Of a stretch of 64,000 nucleotides of DNA, positions 34,653-41,995 are shown piece by piece. The notes under the pieces are model-generated. The model was not told the DNA's origin and ran no database searches. It saw only the letters and a program-made list of their open reading frames with translations. Each line of letters starts with the position of its first letter. Positions within the stretch are counted from its first letter, which is position 1. A program made the position numbers and the translations under genes. Source of the DNA: Planctomycetota bacterium (lineage in GTDB: Bacteria > Planctomycetota > UBA8742 > UBA2392); NCBI GenBank assembly GCA_020848275.1, contig JADLAK010000041.1:62001-126000 (forward strand), read 5' to 3'.

Positions 34653-35016
34653 GAAAACGAAAGCCGCTATCGACGCCTGCTGCGACACCGGCTCCTGCGC
34701 GCCTGTCCCGAGCTTGCCGAAGGGCAAACGCGCGCTCAGCCGGTCGAAGGGTTTTGACAAGGAACTCGCGCGCTTGGCCAAGGCGCTCGCTCATCCCGCG
34801 CGCGTACGCATCGTCCAGGCGCTGATGAAAGTGAACGCGTGTGTTTGCGGCGACCTTGTCGAGTTGCTGCCGCTGGCGCAAAGCACCGTCAGCCAGCATT
34901 TAAAAGTGTTGAAACTCGCGGGCGTGGTGCAGGGCGCCGTCGAGGGCCCCAAGCGCTGCTACTGCGTCAACCCGGCGGCGCTCAATCGCTTAAAGGAACT
35001 TTTAAGCAATCTTTAG
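34651..35016 (+). CDS. arsR: ArsR family metalloregulator
   Basis: 121 aa winged-helix repressor. Metal site ACVCGDL (Cys64, Cys66) resembles the CVC As(III) motif of ArsR. The recognition helix is STVSQHLKVLKLAGVV (78-93). Extra cysteines are at the N-terminus (Cys10, Cys11, Cys16). Residues about 17-34 (PVPSLPKGKRALSRSKG) are encoded by an inserted palindromic repeat at 34701-34751, which explains why the N-terminus is longer than usual. It heads the ars gene run and should bind the three ATCGT-N6-ACGAT sites. The ATG overlaps operator 2, so the mRNA is probably near-leaderless. Confidence 0.93.
   Translation: MKTKAAIDACCDTGSCAPVPSLPKGKRALSRSKGFDKELARLAKALAHPARVRIVQALMKVNACVCGDLVELLPLAQSTVSQHLKVLKLAGVVQGAVEGPKRCYCVNPAALNRLKELLSNL
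34701..34751. repeat. CGAAGGG palindromic repeat inside arsR
   Basis: Two degenerate units, CCCGAGCTTGCCGAAGGG (34707-34724) and GCTCAGCCGGTCGAAGGG (34734-34751), read in-frame in arsR. The reverse complement of a related unit is in arsC at 36238. Confidence 0.75.
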
Positions 35017-35038
35017 CCAATCCTTTTATGTCCCGTTT

Positions 35039-35054
35039 ATCGTAAATTTACGAT
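35039..35054. promoter_or_regulatory. ArsR operator 3
   Basis: ATCGTAAATTTACGAT, a perfect 16-bp palindrome just upstream of the arsI start (35065), matching the two sites before arsR. Confidence 0.8.
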
Positions 35055-35064
35055 GGAGAGAACG

Positions 35065-35589
35065 ATGCAAACACGCGTCCATATCAATCTTCCGGTCAGC
35101 GATCTCGCCAAGTCGACCGCGTTCTATGAAACCCTGTTCGGCCAAGCGCCCAGCAAGCGCCGCGACGATTACGCCAACTGGCGGCTCGACGCGCCCGCAC
35201 TGCACCTGGCGCTGGTGCATGCGCCGCAAAAGGCGGCGGCAGACGACTCGCGCCATTTCGGCGTCGAGTTGTTCAATGACGGCGATCTTGAGTACTGGCG
35301 CGAGCGCGTAAAGAACGCCGGCCTTGAGCTGCGCCTCGAGGAGAAGGTGACCTGCTGCTACGCCGTGGCGGACAAATTTTGGGCCGCCGACCCCGACGGC
35401 AACGAATGGGAATTCTGGGTGCGACACGAGGACGCCGAAACGATGCATGGAGAAGAGCGCGGAGCGGGCCAGTGCTGCGCGCCTGCCGTAGGGGCGACGC
35501 ACGCGTCGCCCGAACCGCAGAAGAAGGCCGGCGGTTGCTGCACGCCCGCGGCCAAGAAGGCGACCGCCGATTCGTCGAGTTGCTGTTGA
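35065..35589 (+). CDS. arsI: ArsI-like dioxygenase (C-As lyase / CadI family)
   Basis: 174 aa VOC protein. The pattern agrees with ArsI, which cleaves the carbon-arsenic bond of trivalent organoarsenicals: candidate Fe(II) ligands His6, His64 and Glu115, and vicinal cysteines Cys97-Cys98 in TCCYA followed by DKFWAADPDGNEWEFW. The C-terminus (about 135-174) is cysteine-rich (QCCAP, GGCCTP, SSCC) and contains VGATHASP from an inserted palindromic repeat. GGAG precedes ATG 35065; an ATG at 35053 overlaps the operator. Cadmium-induced CadI proteins are close relatives and cannot be excluded. Confidence 0.85.
   Translation: MQTRVHINLPVSDLAKSTAFYETLFGQAPSKRRDDYANWRLDAPALHLALVHAPQKAAADDSRHFGVELFNDGDLEYWRERVKNAGLELRLEEKVTCCYAVADKFWAADPDGNEWEFWVRHEDAETMHGEERGAGQCCAPAVGATHASPEPQKKAGGCCTPAAKKATADSSSCC
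35488..35511. repeat. GGGCGAC/GTCGCCC palindromic repeat inside arsI
   Basis: GTAGGGGCGAC then GCACGC then GTCGCCC, read in-frame as VGATHASP. The intergenic relative is at 10388-10413. Confidence 0.8.
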
Positions 35590-36230
35590 TGCGGCCATTC
35601 CTCGCCGAATTTGTCGGCACGTTTGCGCTGGTGTTCGCCGGTACGGGCGCAATTGTGGTTAACGATGTCTCGCGCGGCGTGGTCACGCACGTGGGCGTGT
35701 CGCTGACCTTCGGCCTGGTCGTGATGGCGATGATTTACGCGCTCGGCAACGTTTCCGGCGCGCAGATTAACCCCGCCGTCACGCTGGCGCTGGCCGCGGC
35801 GAAAAAGTTCCCGGCGCGCAGCGTGCTGCCCTATTTCGCGGCGCAAGTCGCGGGGGCGCTCGCCGCAAGCGGGCTGTTGCGGCTGCTGTTCCCGGCTCAT
35901 GCGGGGCTTGGGGCGACACTGCCCGCGGGCGAAGCGTGGCAGTCGTTTGTGCTGGAGCTGGTGATGACGTGGCTGCTGATGCTGACGATTTTTGGCGTCG
36001 CGGGCCAGAAAATCGCGGGCGTGGTGGTGGGCGGCGTCGTTGCGCTGGAGGCGTTGTTCGGCGGGCCGGTTTCCGGCGCGTCCATGAACCCCGCGCGCTC
36101 GCTGGCGCCTGCGCTGGTCAGCGGGCGGCTTGAACACCTGTGGATTTATCTTGCGGCGACAACGTTGGGCGCGCTTTTGGCGGCGCCGGTAGCGGGACAT
36201 CTGTACGGCGGAAAACGAGGACGGACATGA
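35589..36230 (+). CDS. aqpS: Aquaglyceroporin (MIP family) of the ars operon
   Basis: 213 aa, six membrane helices and the two half-helices with NPA motifs (NPAVT at 61-65, NPARS at 167-171). In Sinorhizobium an aquaglyceroporin (AqpS) replaces ArsB and lets As(III) leave after ArsC reduces arsenate. The position here, touching arsI (TGATG) and overlapping arsC (ATGA), supports that role. Symbol by analogy. No ArsB or Acr3 pump is in the window. Confidence 0.88.
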   Translation: MRPFLAEFVGTFALVFAGTGAIVVNDVSRGVVTHVGVSLTFGLVVMAMIYALGNVSGAQINPAVTLALAAAKKFPARSVLPYFAAQVAGALAASGLLRLLFPAHAGLGATLPAGEAWQSFVLELVMTWLLMLTIFGVAGQKIAGVVVGGVVALEALFGGPVSGASMNPARSLAPALVSGRLEHLWIYLAATTLGALLAAPVAGHLYGGKRGRT

Positions 36231-36703
36231 GTGCGGACCTTCGACAGGCGCAGGGCAGACCGAAAGTACTGTTTCTTTGCACGGGCAATTCCGCGCGTTC
36301 GCAGATGGCCGAGGCCTGGTTGCGCAAGCTTGGCGGCGACCGTTTCGAGGCCTACAGCGCGGGCACCGATCCCAAGGGCGTCAACCCGCTGACGATCGAG
36401 GTGCTGCGGGAAGCGGGCGTGGACATCCCGCACGCGACGTCCAAACATTTCAAGCAGTACTTCGGCCACGTGGTGTTTCATTACCTGATTACGGTCTGCG
36501 CGGAGGCCGATGCGGCGTGCCCCGTGAACTTCCCCGGCGTGCGTCATCGTTTCAAATGGAGCTTCGACGACCCCGCCGCCGCAACCGGCACGCGTGAGGA
36601 AAAGCTGGCGGTGTTCCGCCGCGTGCGCGACGAAATCAAGGGCAAGATCGAGGAATTCCTCGCGAGTCAAGCCAGCGCCAGCCACGCCAAAGCCCGCACC
36701 TAG
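36227..36703 (+). CDS. arsC: Arsenate reductase, thioredoxin-coupled type
   Basis: 158 aa, low-molecular-weight phosphatase fold. P-loop CTGNSAR (Cys18 to Arg24) and redox pair Cys91/Cys98 (VCAEADAACPV) match the Cys10/Cys82/Cys89 set of Staphylococcus ArsC. It reduces arsenate to arsenite, which can exit through the aquaglyceroporin. Residues about 4-11 (DLRQAQGR) before the first strand are encoded by an inserted repeat. The ATG overlaps the aqpS stop by 4 nt. Confidence 0.94.
   Translation: MSADLRQAQGRPKVLFLCTGNSARSQMAEAWLRKLGGDRFEAYSAGTDPKGVNPLTIEVLREAGVDIPHATSKHFKQYFGHVVFHYLITVCAEADAACPVNFPGVRHRFKWSFDDPAAATGTREEKLAVFRRVRDEIKGKIEEFLASQASASHAKART
36238..36258. repeat. CCTTCGACAGG repeat inside arsC
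   Basis: CCTTCGACAGGCGCAGGGC is a reverse-oriented relative of the CGAAGGG repeat in arsR, read in-frame near the arsC start. Confidence 0.65.
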
Positions 36704-36758
36704 CAGCATTGCCTTTGCGGCGGCAGCGTGGAGAATGCGCCGACCGTAAGGAGGCGCC

Positions 36759-39014
36759 ATGGCGAACTTCCGTCGCTTGATTCCGCTGCTTGTGCTCGCG
36801 TTGGTGGCGGTGATGGGAACCAGAGCCCACTGCGTAAGCGGTGGGATTCGGCCAATAGACGCCCAAGAGAGTTATCCCATCGCTAACGCGATGGGCTCTG
36901 GTTCACAGGAATCGAAGCGTGAGAAACCGCCGCGCAAGGCCAATTACGGGCGCTTGGCGGGCGCGATTACGGAAAACCTGACGTTTGAACAAGGCGGCGC
37001 GCTGGACGCTGAGGGCAAGACCGTGGTCACGGTGGGGGACCGGCTGACGAAATGGGAAGGCGTTGCCGTTGCCGACCGCGATCATCTGTGCCGCCTGCAA
37101 TATGCGAGCAAGCCGGGGCAGAAGGTCGAATTGACCTTCATGCGGACCGAAGGGGGAATAGAAGTTGAAAAAAAGGCGACGATTGTGCTCAGCGATCCCG
37201 CGAAACTGTTCCCCGAACTTTACGCCGGCAAGGACAAGCGCAAACGCGGCTACGACTGGCGCAAGCACAGCGTGGCGTGCATGCGTCGCGACGGTCTAAG
37301 AACATTTCTCGACGCGCAGCTTGAGGAGCACAAGTTGCAGGACGCTTGGGAAGATTTGATGGCGGCTAACGCGCGCGAACTCGACCTGTGGGATTGCTTT
37401 GAGATGTCGAGCTTCGCGCAACTCGTGATCGGCGACCCATCATCGAGCCACGCCGCATGCAAAGAACTCACCGACGAACTTGCGGAAACAGTCGGACGAG
37501 ATGTCGATTGGGGCAATCTTGATCGTGTGCTGCTGAAACTGCTCGACAGTCCGGAATTTGTGCTCGCTCCAACCGAAGAAAATGTGTTTCTCGACTTTGG
37601 AACCGATTGGTGGGCCTACAACACGTTCAAGGATCTAGACAACAAGGACCTTCGTGCTCGTGGCGGCAAGTTTGACCTCGCGTGGCGCGGCGAACCGGGG
37701 TTCGGGGCACTTTGTGAATTGGTGAACGCGTCTCGATCCGAGGGCAAGAGCGTTCAGTTCGAGCGAATTGCTCGCTGTATTCGGATTTGGCAAAGAAGCC
37801 TGATCAAACGTTGTGGAAGCGCCGTTGATGACAGCGTATTACTTCAAATCACGAATAGCCTGGGCACCTGCGCCGTTGGTGGCAAAGGCAAGAATGTTTG
37901 GGACGGCTCCAAGACGAAATACGCTGTGATTCTCGATCTCGGCGGTGACGACGAATACATCAATTGCGGTGGCACCGGGGACGGAACCGATGGCGGGGTC
38001 GTTCAGCCATCATGTTCAATCGTCATCGATCTGGGCGGCGATGATCGCTACCGCAGCACGGGACGTTTCGGCGTGGGCGCGGGGGTTTGCGGCGCGGGCA
38101 TCGTGATCGATGAATCCGGCGACGATGTTTACGAGGCCGGGGAATGGGGTCTCGGCGCCGCATTCAATGGCGTCGGTTTGATTCTCGATAAAGCGGGCAA
38201 CGACCGCTACATCGGCGGCGAGTACACCATCGGCGTTGCGGCCTACGGCATCGGCGGCGTGATCGACCTCGCCGGCAACGACACCTACAACTCTCACACG
38301 TTCAGCATCGGCGTCGGCCTGCCCTGCGGCGTTGGCTTCGTGCTCGACCGCGCAGGCGACGACCGGTATCGGTGCACAGGGAAAGAACCCAGCGGCTACG
38401 GCACGCCCGGCGAATGGACCGGCTGGGGCATCGGTTGCGGCTTTGGCTGGCGCACGCTCGCCGCAGGAGGCATCGGCGTCGTGGTCGATTGCGCGGGCAA
38501 GGACCAATACGACGCCGGCGAATTCGGCCTCGCCTGCGGCTATTTCTGCGGCGTGGGCGTGGTGCGCGACACGGCGGGCGACGACATCTACAAGTCGTCG
38601 CGATACGGGCTGGGCACGGGCGCGCATTGCGCCGCCGGCCTGTTCATGGACGACTTCGGCAACGACACCTACGTAGGCGTGTGTGCGGCCAGCATCGCGG
38701 GCGTTTGGGACATCGCCACGGGTTACTTCTTCGACGGCGATGGCGACGACGACTATCGCATCGACGGGCTGGGGCTGGGTGCCGGCGCACAGAATGCAGT
38801 GGGGATTTTCCGCGACAATGGCGGCAACGACCGTTACCGCGCCAAGAGCAGTGCGCTAGGCCATGGGCTTGGCACGACCTATGGCGGCGGGCGGCTGGCG
38901 AAGAATTTCGGCATTTTCTGGGACCGCTGGGGCGACGACGTGTATCCCTTTGCGACACGCAGCAACCGCAAGACGTTGTGCGACCCCGAACACGGGTTAT
39001 TTGTGGATGAGTAA
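36759..39014 (+). CDS. Exported protein with tandem GDD/GND repeats
   Basis: 751 aa. Signal peptide about 1-24, then residues about 20-49 encoded by an 88-bp palindromic repeat. The middle (about 50-370) includes a PDZ-like stretch (GALDAEGKTVVTVGDRLTKW). From about 385 to 735 there are some 12-14 units of about 22-26 residues with the core GxVxDxxGDDxYxxG (VIDLGGDDRYRSTG, VIDESGDDVYEAGEW, VIDLAGNDTYNSH), suggesting a calcium-binding beta-solenoid or propeller. Family not recognised; such repeats occur in planctomycetes. AAGGAGG precedes the ATG. It follows the ars genes but looks unrelated. Confidence 0.85.
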   Translation: MANFRRLIPLLVLALVAVMGTRAHCVSGGIRPIDAQESYPIANAMGSGSQESKREKPPRKANYGRLAGAITENLTFEQGGALDAEGKTVVTVGDRLTKWEGVAVADRDHLCRLQYASKPGQKVELTFMRTEGGIEVEKKATIVLSDPAKLFPELYAGKDKRKRGYDWRKHSVACMRRDGLRTFLDAQLEEHKLQDAWEDLMAANARELDLWDCFEMSSFAQLVIGDPSSSHAACKELTDELAETVGRDVDWGNLDRVLLKLLDSPEFVLAPTEENVFLDFGTDWWAYNTFKDLDNKDLRARGGKFDLAWRGEPGFGALCELVNASRSEGKSVQFERIARCIRIWQRSLIKRCGSAVDDSVLLQITNSLGTCAVGGKGKNVWDGSKTKYAVILDLGGDDEYINCGGTGDGTDGGVVQPSCSIVIDLGGDDRYRSTGRFGVGAGVCGAGIVIDESGDDVYEAGEWGLGAAFNGVGLILDKAGNDRYIGGEYTIGVAAYGIGGVIDLAGNDTYNSHTFSIGVGLPCGVGFVLDRAGDDRYRCTGKEPSGYGTPGEWTGWGIGCGFGWRTLAAGGIGVVVDCAGKDQYDAGEFGLACGYFCGVGVVRDTAGDDIYKSSRYGLGTGAHCAAGLFMDDFGNDTYVGVCAASIAGVWDIATGYFFDGDGDDDYRIDGLGLGAGAQNAVGIFRDNGGNDRYRAKSSALGHGLGTTYGGGRLAKNFGIFWDRWGDDVYPFATRSNRKTLCDPEHGLFVDE
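36817..36904. repeat. CAGAGCCC/GGGCTCTG palindromic repeat inside a gene
   Basis: Perfect 13-bp ends GAACCAGAGCCCA (36817-36829) and TGGGCTCTGGTTC (36892-36904). Internal text (CTGCGTAAGCGGTGGG, CCCATCGCTAACGCGATGGG) matches the intergenic copy at 25609-25680, including the trailing TTCACAG. Confidence 0.88.
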
Positions 39015-39018
39015 CGAC

Positions 39019-40050
39019 ATGCGATCCGACACCTTTGACTTTGAGATCCCGATTGAGCTGATAGCGCAGACGCCCGCGGCGCGACGCGACGAAAGCCGCC
39101 TGATGGTCGTGCGGCGGCAAACCGGCGCAATCGAACATCGCGTGTTTAGGGAATTGCCGGACCTCATGCAGCCGCAGGACCTGCTGGTGCTCAACGACAC
39201 GCAGGTGCAGCCGAACCGGCTTTTCACCAAGCGCGAAAGCAGCGGCGGCACGGTTGAGTTGTTTCTGCTCCGGAAAATTTCGCCCGGCGTGTACGAGGCG
39301 ATCACGGGTTCCGGCGGCAAACTGACGCCCGGCGAAAAGTTGCGCGTGGATGAGCAGACGGTCGCGACGCTTGAAGAGCGCGATTTCGGCGGCGCAGCGG
39401 GCCACTGGCGCGTGGAGTTCATTGGCAACGCGCAAGCCGCGCTGGCCGCTGCGGCCAAGATGCCGCTGCCGCCCTACATCAAACGCGAGAAGGGCCCGGA
39501 CGCGCACGATGCGCAGGACCGCGAGCGTTACCAGACCGTTTTCGCGAAAAACCCCGGTGCAGTCGCGGCGCCGACGGCGGGTCTGCACTTTACTCCCGAA
39601 TTGCTTGCCAAGCTCAACACGGCGTTTTTGACGCTGCACGTTGGCGAAGGTACGTTCCGGCCGCTGAAAGCCGATACGCTTGCGGAACACGTGATGCACG
39701 CCGAGCCCTACGAGATCGGCGAGGCGGCGGTGGGGGCGGTGCAACGCGCGCGCGTCAATGGCGGCCGCGTGATAGCCGTCGGCACGACCTGCTGCCGGAC
39801 TCTGGAGACTGTCGCCGATGAACGCGGCATGATTGCGCCGGGGCGCGGCGAAACGGCCCTTTTCATCTATCCACCGTACCGGTTCCGCGCCGTCGATGGC
39901 CTGCTGACGAACTTCCACCTGCCGCGTTCGACCCTGATTTTCCTGGTGGCGGCGCTGATGGGCGTGGAGCTGACTCGCCGCGCATACCTTGAGGCGATTG
40001 CCCAACGCTACCGCTTCTTCAGCTACGGCGACGCGATGCTGATACTCTAG
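39019..40050 (+). CDS. queA: S-adenosylmethionine:tRNA ribosyltransferase-isomerase
   Basis: 343 aa, makes epoxyqueuosine in tRNA from preQ1. Family blocks: FDFEIPIELIAQTPAARRDESRL (split here as FDFEIPIELIAQ and RRDESRL), LLVLNDTQVQPNRLF, RYQTVFAKNPGAVAAPTAGLHF, GEGTFRPLKAD and LLTNFHLPRSTL. No preQ1 riboswitch is visible, as the gene starts 5 nt after the previous stop; ATG 39007 would overlap that stop. Other queuosine genes are not in the window. Confidence 0.95.
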   Translation: MRSDTFDFEIPIELIAQTPAARRDESRLMVVRRQTGAIEHRVFRELPDLMQPQDLLVLNDTQVQPNRLFTKRESSGGTVELFLLRKISPGVYEAITGSGGKLTPGEKLRVDEQTVATLEERDFGGAAGHWRVEFIGNAQAALAAAAKMPLPPYIKREKGPDAHDAQDRERYQTVFAKNPGAVAAPTAGLHFTPELLAKLNTAFLTLHVGEGTFRPLKADTLAEHVMHAEPYEIGEAAVGAVQRARVNGGRVIAVGTTCCRTLETVADERGMIAPGRGETALFIYPPYRFRAVDGLLTNFHLPRSTLIFLVAALMGVELTRRAYLEAIAQRYRFFSYGDAMLIL

Positions 40051-40107
40051 TTTCGCCAACGGGGGTGCGCTGCCGGTCGTATAACAGTCGTCCCGGTCGG
40101 AGTGCGC

Positions 40108-40617
40108 ATGCGTCACCTGTTGATCGTCCTGTTGCTGCTGTCGATGGTTGCGGCTGCATGCGCGGGCACAAAAGAAATCCCGCCCGAGCAAACGCCCGCC
40201 GGCGCCGATCGCCAGGCCGAACTTACGCGCATGTTTGACCGCCTGCCCGCCGCTGAGCCCGCGGCGCGCGCCGCCGCAAAGGAAGCCGCGGCCGGTGATG
40301 CGCGCGACATGCGCTTTTTGTCGAGCCTGTGGGGCACACGTTCGAGCGAGCCGCTCGCGGCGCGCCGCTTCGCCGACGCGCTGGCGGAAGCGAAGAAGCA
40401 CTCCGAGGCGCTGGTATGGTATCAGCGCGCGTTCCTGGCGCTCGAAGACGGCGATGCGCAGCGGGCCTACGTGCGCTACGACCTTGCGCGGCAATATGTC
40501 GCCCTGGGCCAGCGCAGGGAAGCCGTGAACCTGCTGGCAAACCGCATGTCACTCGAGCCCCTGCCCGAAGACCTCAAGCCGAAGTACGACGCACTGATCG
40601 CCGACGCCGGCCGTTAA
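40108..40617 (+). CDS. Small exported TPR-like protein, possible lipoprotein
   Basis: 169 aa. Signal segment LLIVLLLLSMVAAACAG; the cysteine could be lipidated, though AAAC is a weak lipobox. The mature part is helical with TPR-like spacing (SEALVWYQRAFLALEDGDAQ, YDLARQYVALGQRREAVNLL). No enzyme motif. GGAG lies just upstream of ATG 40108. Between queA and nadC on the same strand. Confidence 0.78.
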   Translation: MRHLLIVLLLLSMVAAACAGTKEIPPEQTPAGADRQAELTRMFDRLPAAEPAARAAAKEAAAGDARDMRFLSSLWGTRSSEPLAARRFADALAEAKKHSEALVWYQRAFLALEDGDAQRAYVRYDLARQYVALGQRREAVNLLANRMSLEPLPEDLKPKYDALIADAGR

Positions 40618-40624
40618 GCTTGTT

Positions 40625-40655
40625 TCAATCCGCAATCCGAAATTCGCAATCCACA
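40625..40655. repeat. Tandem-repeat arm (AATCCGCAATCCG family)
   Basis: Single arm of the AATCCGC word also seen at 51613-51715, directly followed by the nadC hairpin. Confidence 0.65.
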
Positions 40656-40680
40656 ATGGCGGCAGCTATGCTGCCGCCAT
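40656..40680 (+). promoter_or_regulatory. Perfect hairpin at the nadC start codon
   Basis: ATGGCGGCAGC, loop TAT, GCTGCCGCCAT: 11 bp perfect. The last two bases are the A and T of ATG 40679. It could hide the start region, or may be a repeat remnant. Confidence 0.6.
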
Positions 40681-41548
40681 GCGCATGGCCATGGATCCTA
40701 CGCTGTTGATGCTCGCCGAGAAGTTGGCGCGGCTGGCCATTCAGGAGGACGTCGGCAGTGGCGACGTCACAGGCAAGACCCTGCTGTCGGCTGACAAGCG
40801 GGCCTGGGGCGCAATTAAATTCAAGCAGGACGGCGTGCTCAGCGGCATCCTTTGGGTCGAGACTGTCTTTCGGCTGCTCGACCCCGCCGTGAAGATCGAA
40901 TACAAGGCCACCGACGGTGACCGCATCCTCGCGGGCACCGTGATCGCGCGTGTTGAATCGACGCACCAGGCGCTGGTCGCCGGCGAGCGAGTGACGCTCA
41001 ACCTGCTTCAACACCTGTCCGGCATCGCCACGCTCACCGGCCGCTTCGTCGACGCCATCGAGGGCACCCGCGCGATGATCCTCGACACGCGCAAGACCGC
41101 ACCCGGCCTGCGCGCCTTTGAAAAGTACGCGGTGCGTTGCGGCGGCGGCATCAACCACCGCATCGGCCTCTACGACGAGGCGATGATTAAGGAGAACCAC
41201 CTTTACCTCAGCGGCCTGACCTTGAGCGACGCGGTGAAGAAGCTCGACGCCGCACTGCCGGATACCTGTCTGACGGCGGAATCGGAAAACGTGGTGGAGG
41301 CCGAGGCGGCGATTGAAGGCCGCGCCGACGTCGTGCTCTTGGATGACTTCTCGCTTGAGGACATCCGCGCCGTGGTTGAGTTCCGCAACAGCAACCGCAA
41401 GTTCCTTAAGACGCAGCTTGAGGTCTCCGGCGGCGTGAACCTGGAAAATGTCCGCGCTTACGCGGAGACGGGCATTGAGCGCATCAGCGTCGGCCGCATC
41501 ACCCACAGCGCGCCCGCGCTCGATATCTCGATGAAGGTGGAACGGTAG
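40679..41548 (+). CDS. nadC: Nicotinate-nucleotide pyrophosphorylase (carboxylating)
   Basis: 289 aa, converts quinolinate and PRPP to nicotinate mononucleotide in NAD synthesis. Blocks: IQEDVGSGDVTG, NLLQHLSGIAT, LDTRKTAPGLRAFEKYAVRCGGG (active-site Arg and Lys), IKENHL and VSGGVNLENVRAYAETG. Starts at 40679, 40685 and 40691 (ATGs in frame) are all possible; none has a clear ribosome-binding site. nadA and nadB are not in the window. Confidence 0.95.
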   Translation: MRMAMDPTLLMLAEKLARLAIQEDVGSGDVTGKTLLSADKRAWGAIKFKQDGVLSGILWVETVFRLLDPAVKIEYKATDGDRILAGTVIARVESTHQALVAGERVTLNLLQHLSGIATLTGRFVDAIEGTRAMILDTRKTAPGLRAFEKYAVRCGGGINHRIGLYDEAMIKENHLYLSGLTLSDAVKKLDAALPDTCLTAESENVVEAEAAIEGRADVVLLDDFSLEDIRAVVEFRNSNRKFLKTQLEVSGGVNLENVRAYAETGIERISVGRITHSAPALDISMKVER

Positions 41549-41995
41549 AACCGGCCGCCCAACTCACCAATCATTCATATAGTCATAATTTGTCACCAAA
41601 TGACAAACACGTGACTTAGTAATTGCTAACTTGGTAAAAATGAGCCAATTCGTTGGACAATTCTATTACGTGAGGTAATATTACAACATCGATCTTAGGA
41701 CTAACCGCGGTTCTGGCTAACGGGGGCGCAAGTAGGGTTGCAGGCATGCTGTTGTGTGAGCGACCAGCATGCCTGCCTTGCGCCGGGACTCATCAGGGGT
41801 CACCCGCAGCCAGACCGCAAGTTTTCACAGGGGTCGGGGAGTACACCGGGCGCATACCGTCACCGCCCGGCCAGTCTCCCCGACCCGTGTGTTGACGGAA
41901 GTGCTCCCGCCCGCTAACGTTGCATTCGATTCCTTATTGTCACGAAACACGAGGCGGCGCAAGCTGGCTCGTCGGGTTCAATTGTGGGAGGCGGT
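41549..41995 (+). ncRNA. 447-bp intergenic region with promoter and structured RNA candidate
   Basis: No ORF is convincing here. The first 150 bases are AT-rich with a TTTGTCA/TGACAAA hairpin (41589-41607). A promoter is at 41653-41681. Downstream, GGCGCAAG/CTTGCGCC (41725-41732, 41777-41784) encloses the perfect 12-bp GCAGGCATGCTG/CAGCATGCCTGC stem (41740-41751, 41765-41776). A second structure has GGGTCGGGGAG/CTCCCCGACCC (41831-41841, 41876-41886) around CCGGGCG/CGCCCGG. It matches no RNA class I know (not SRP, tmRNA, RNase P or a common riboswitch). It is either a long 5' leader of the next gene or a separate RNA. Confidence 0.5.
41653..41681 (+). promoter_or_regulatory. Sigma-70-type promoter
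   Basis: TTGGAC (41653-41658), 17 bp, TAATAT (41676-41681). Start point expected near 41688, before the structured region. Confidence 0.65.
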
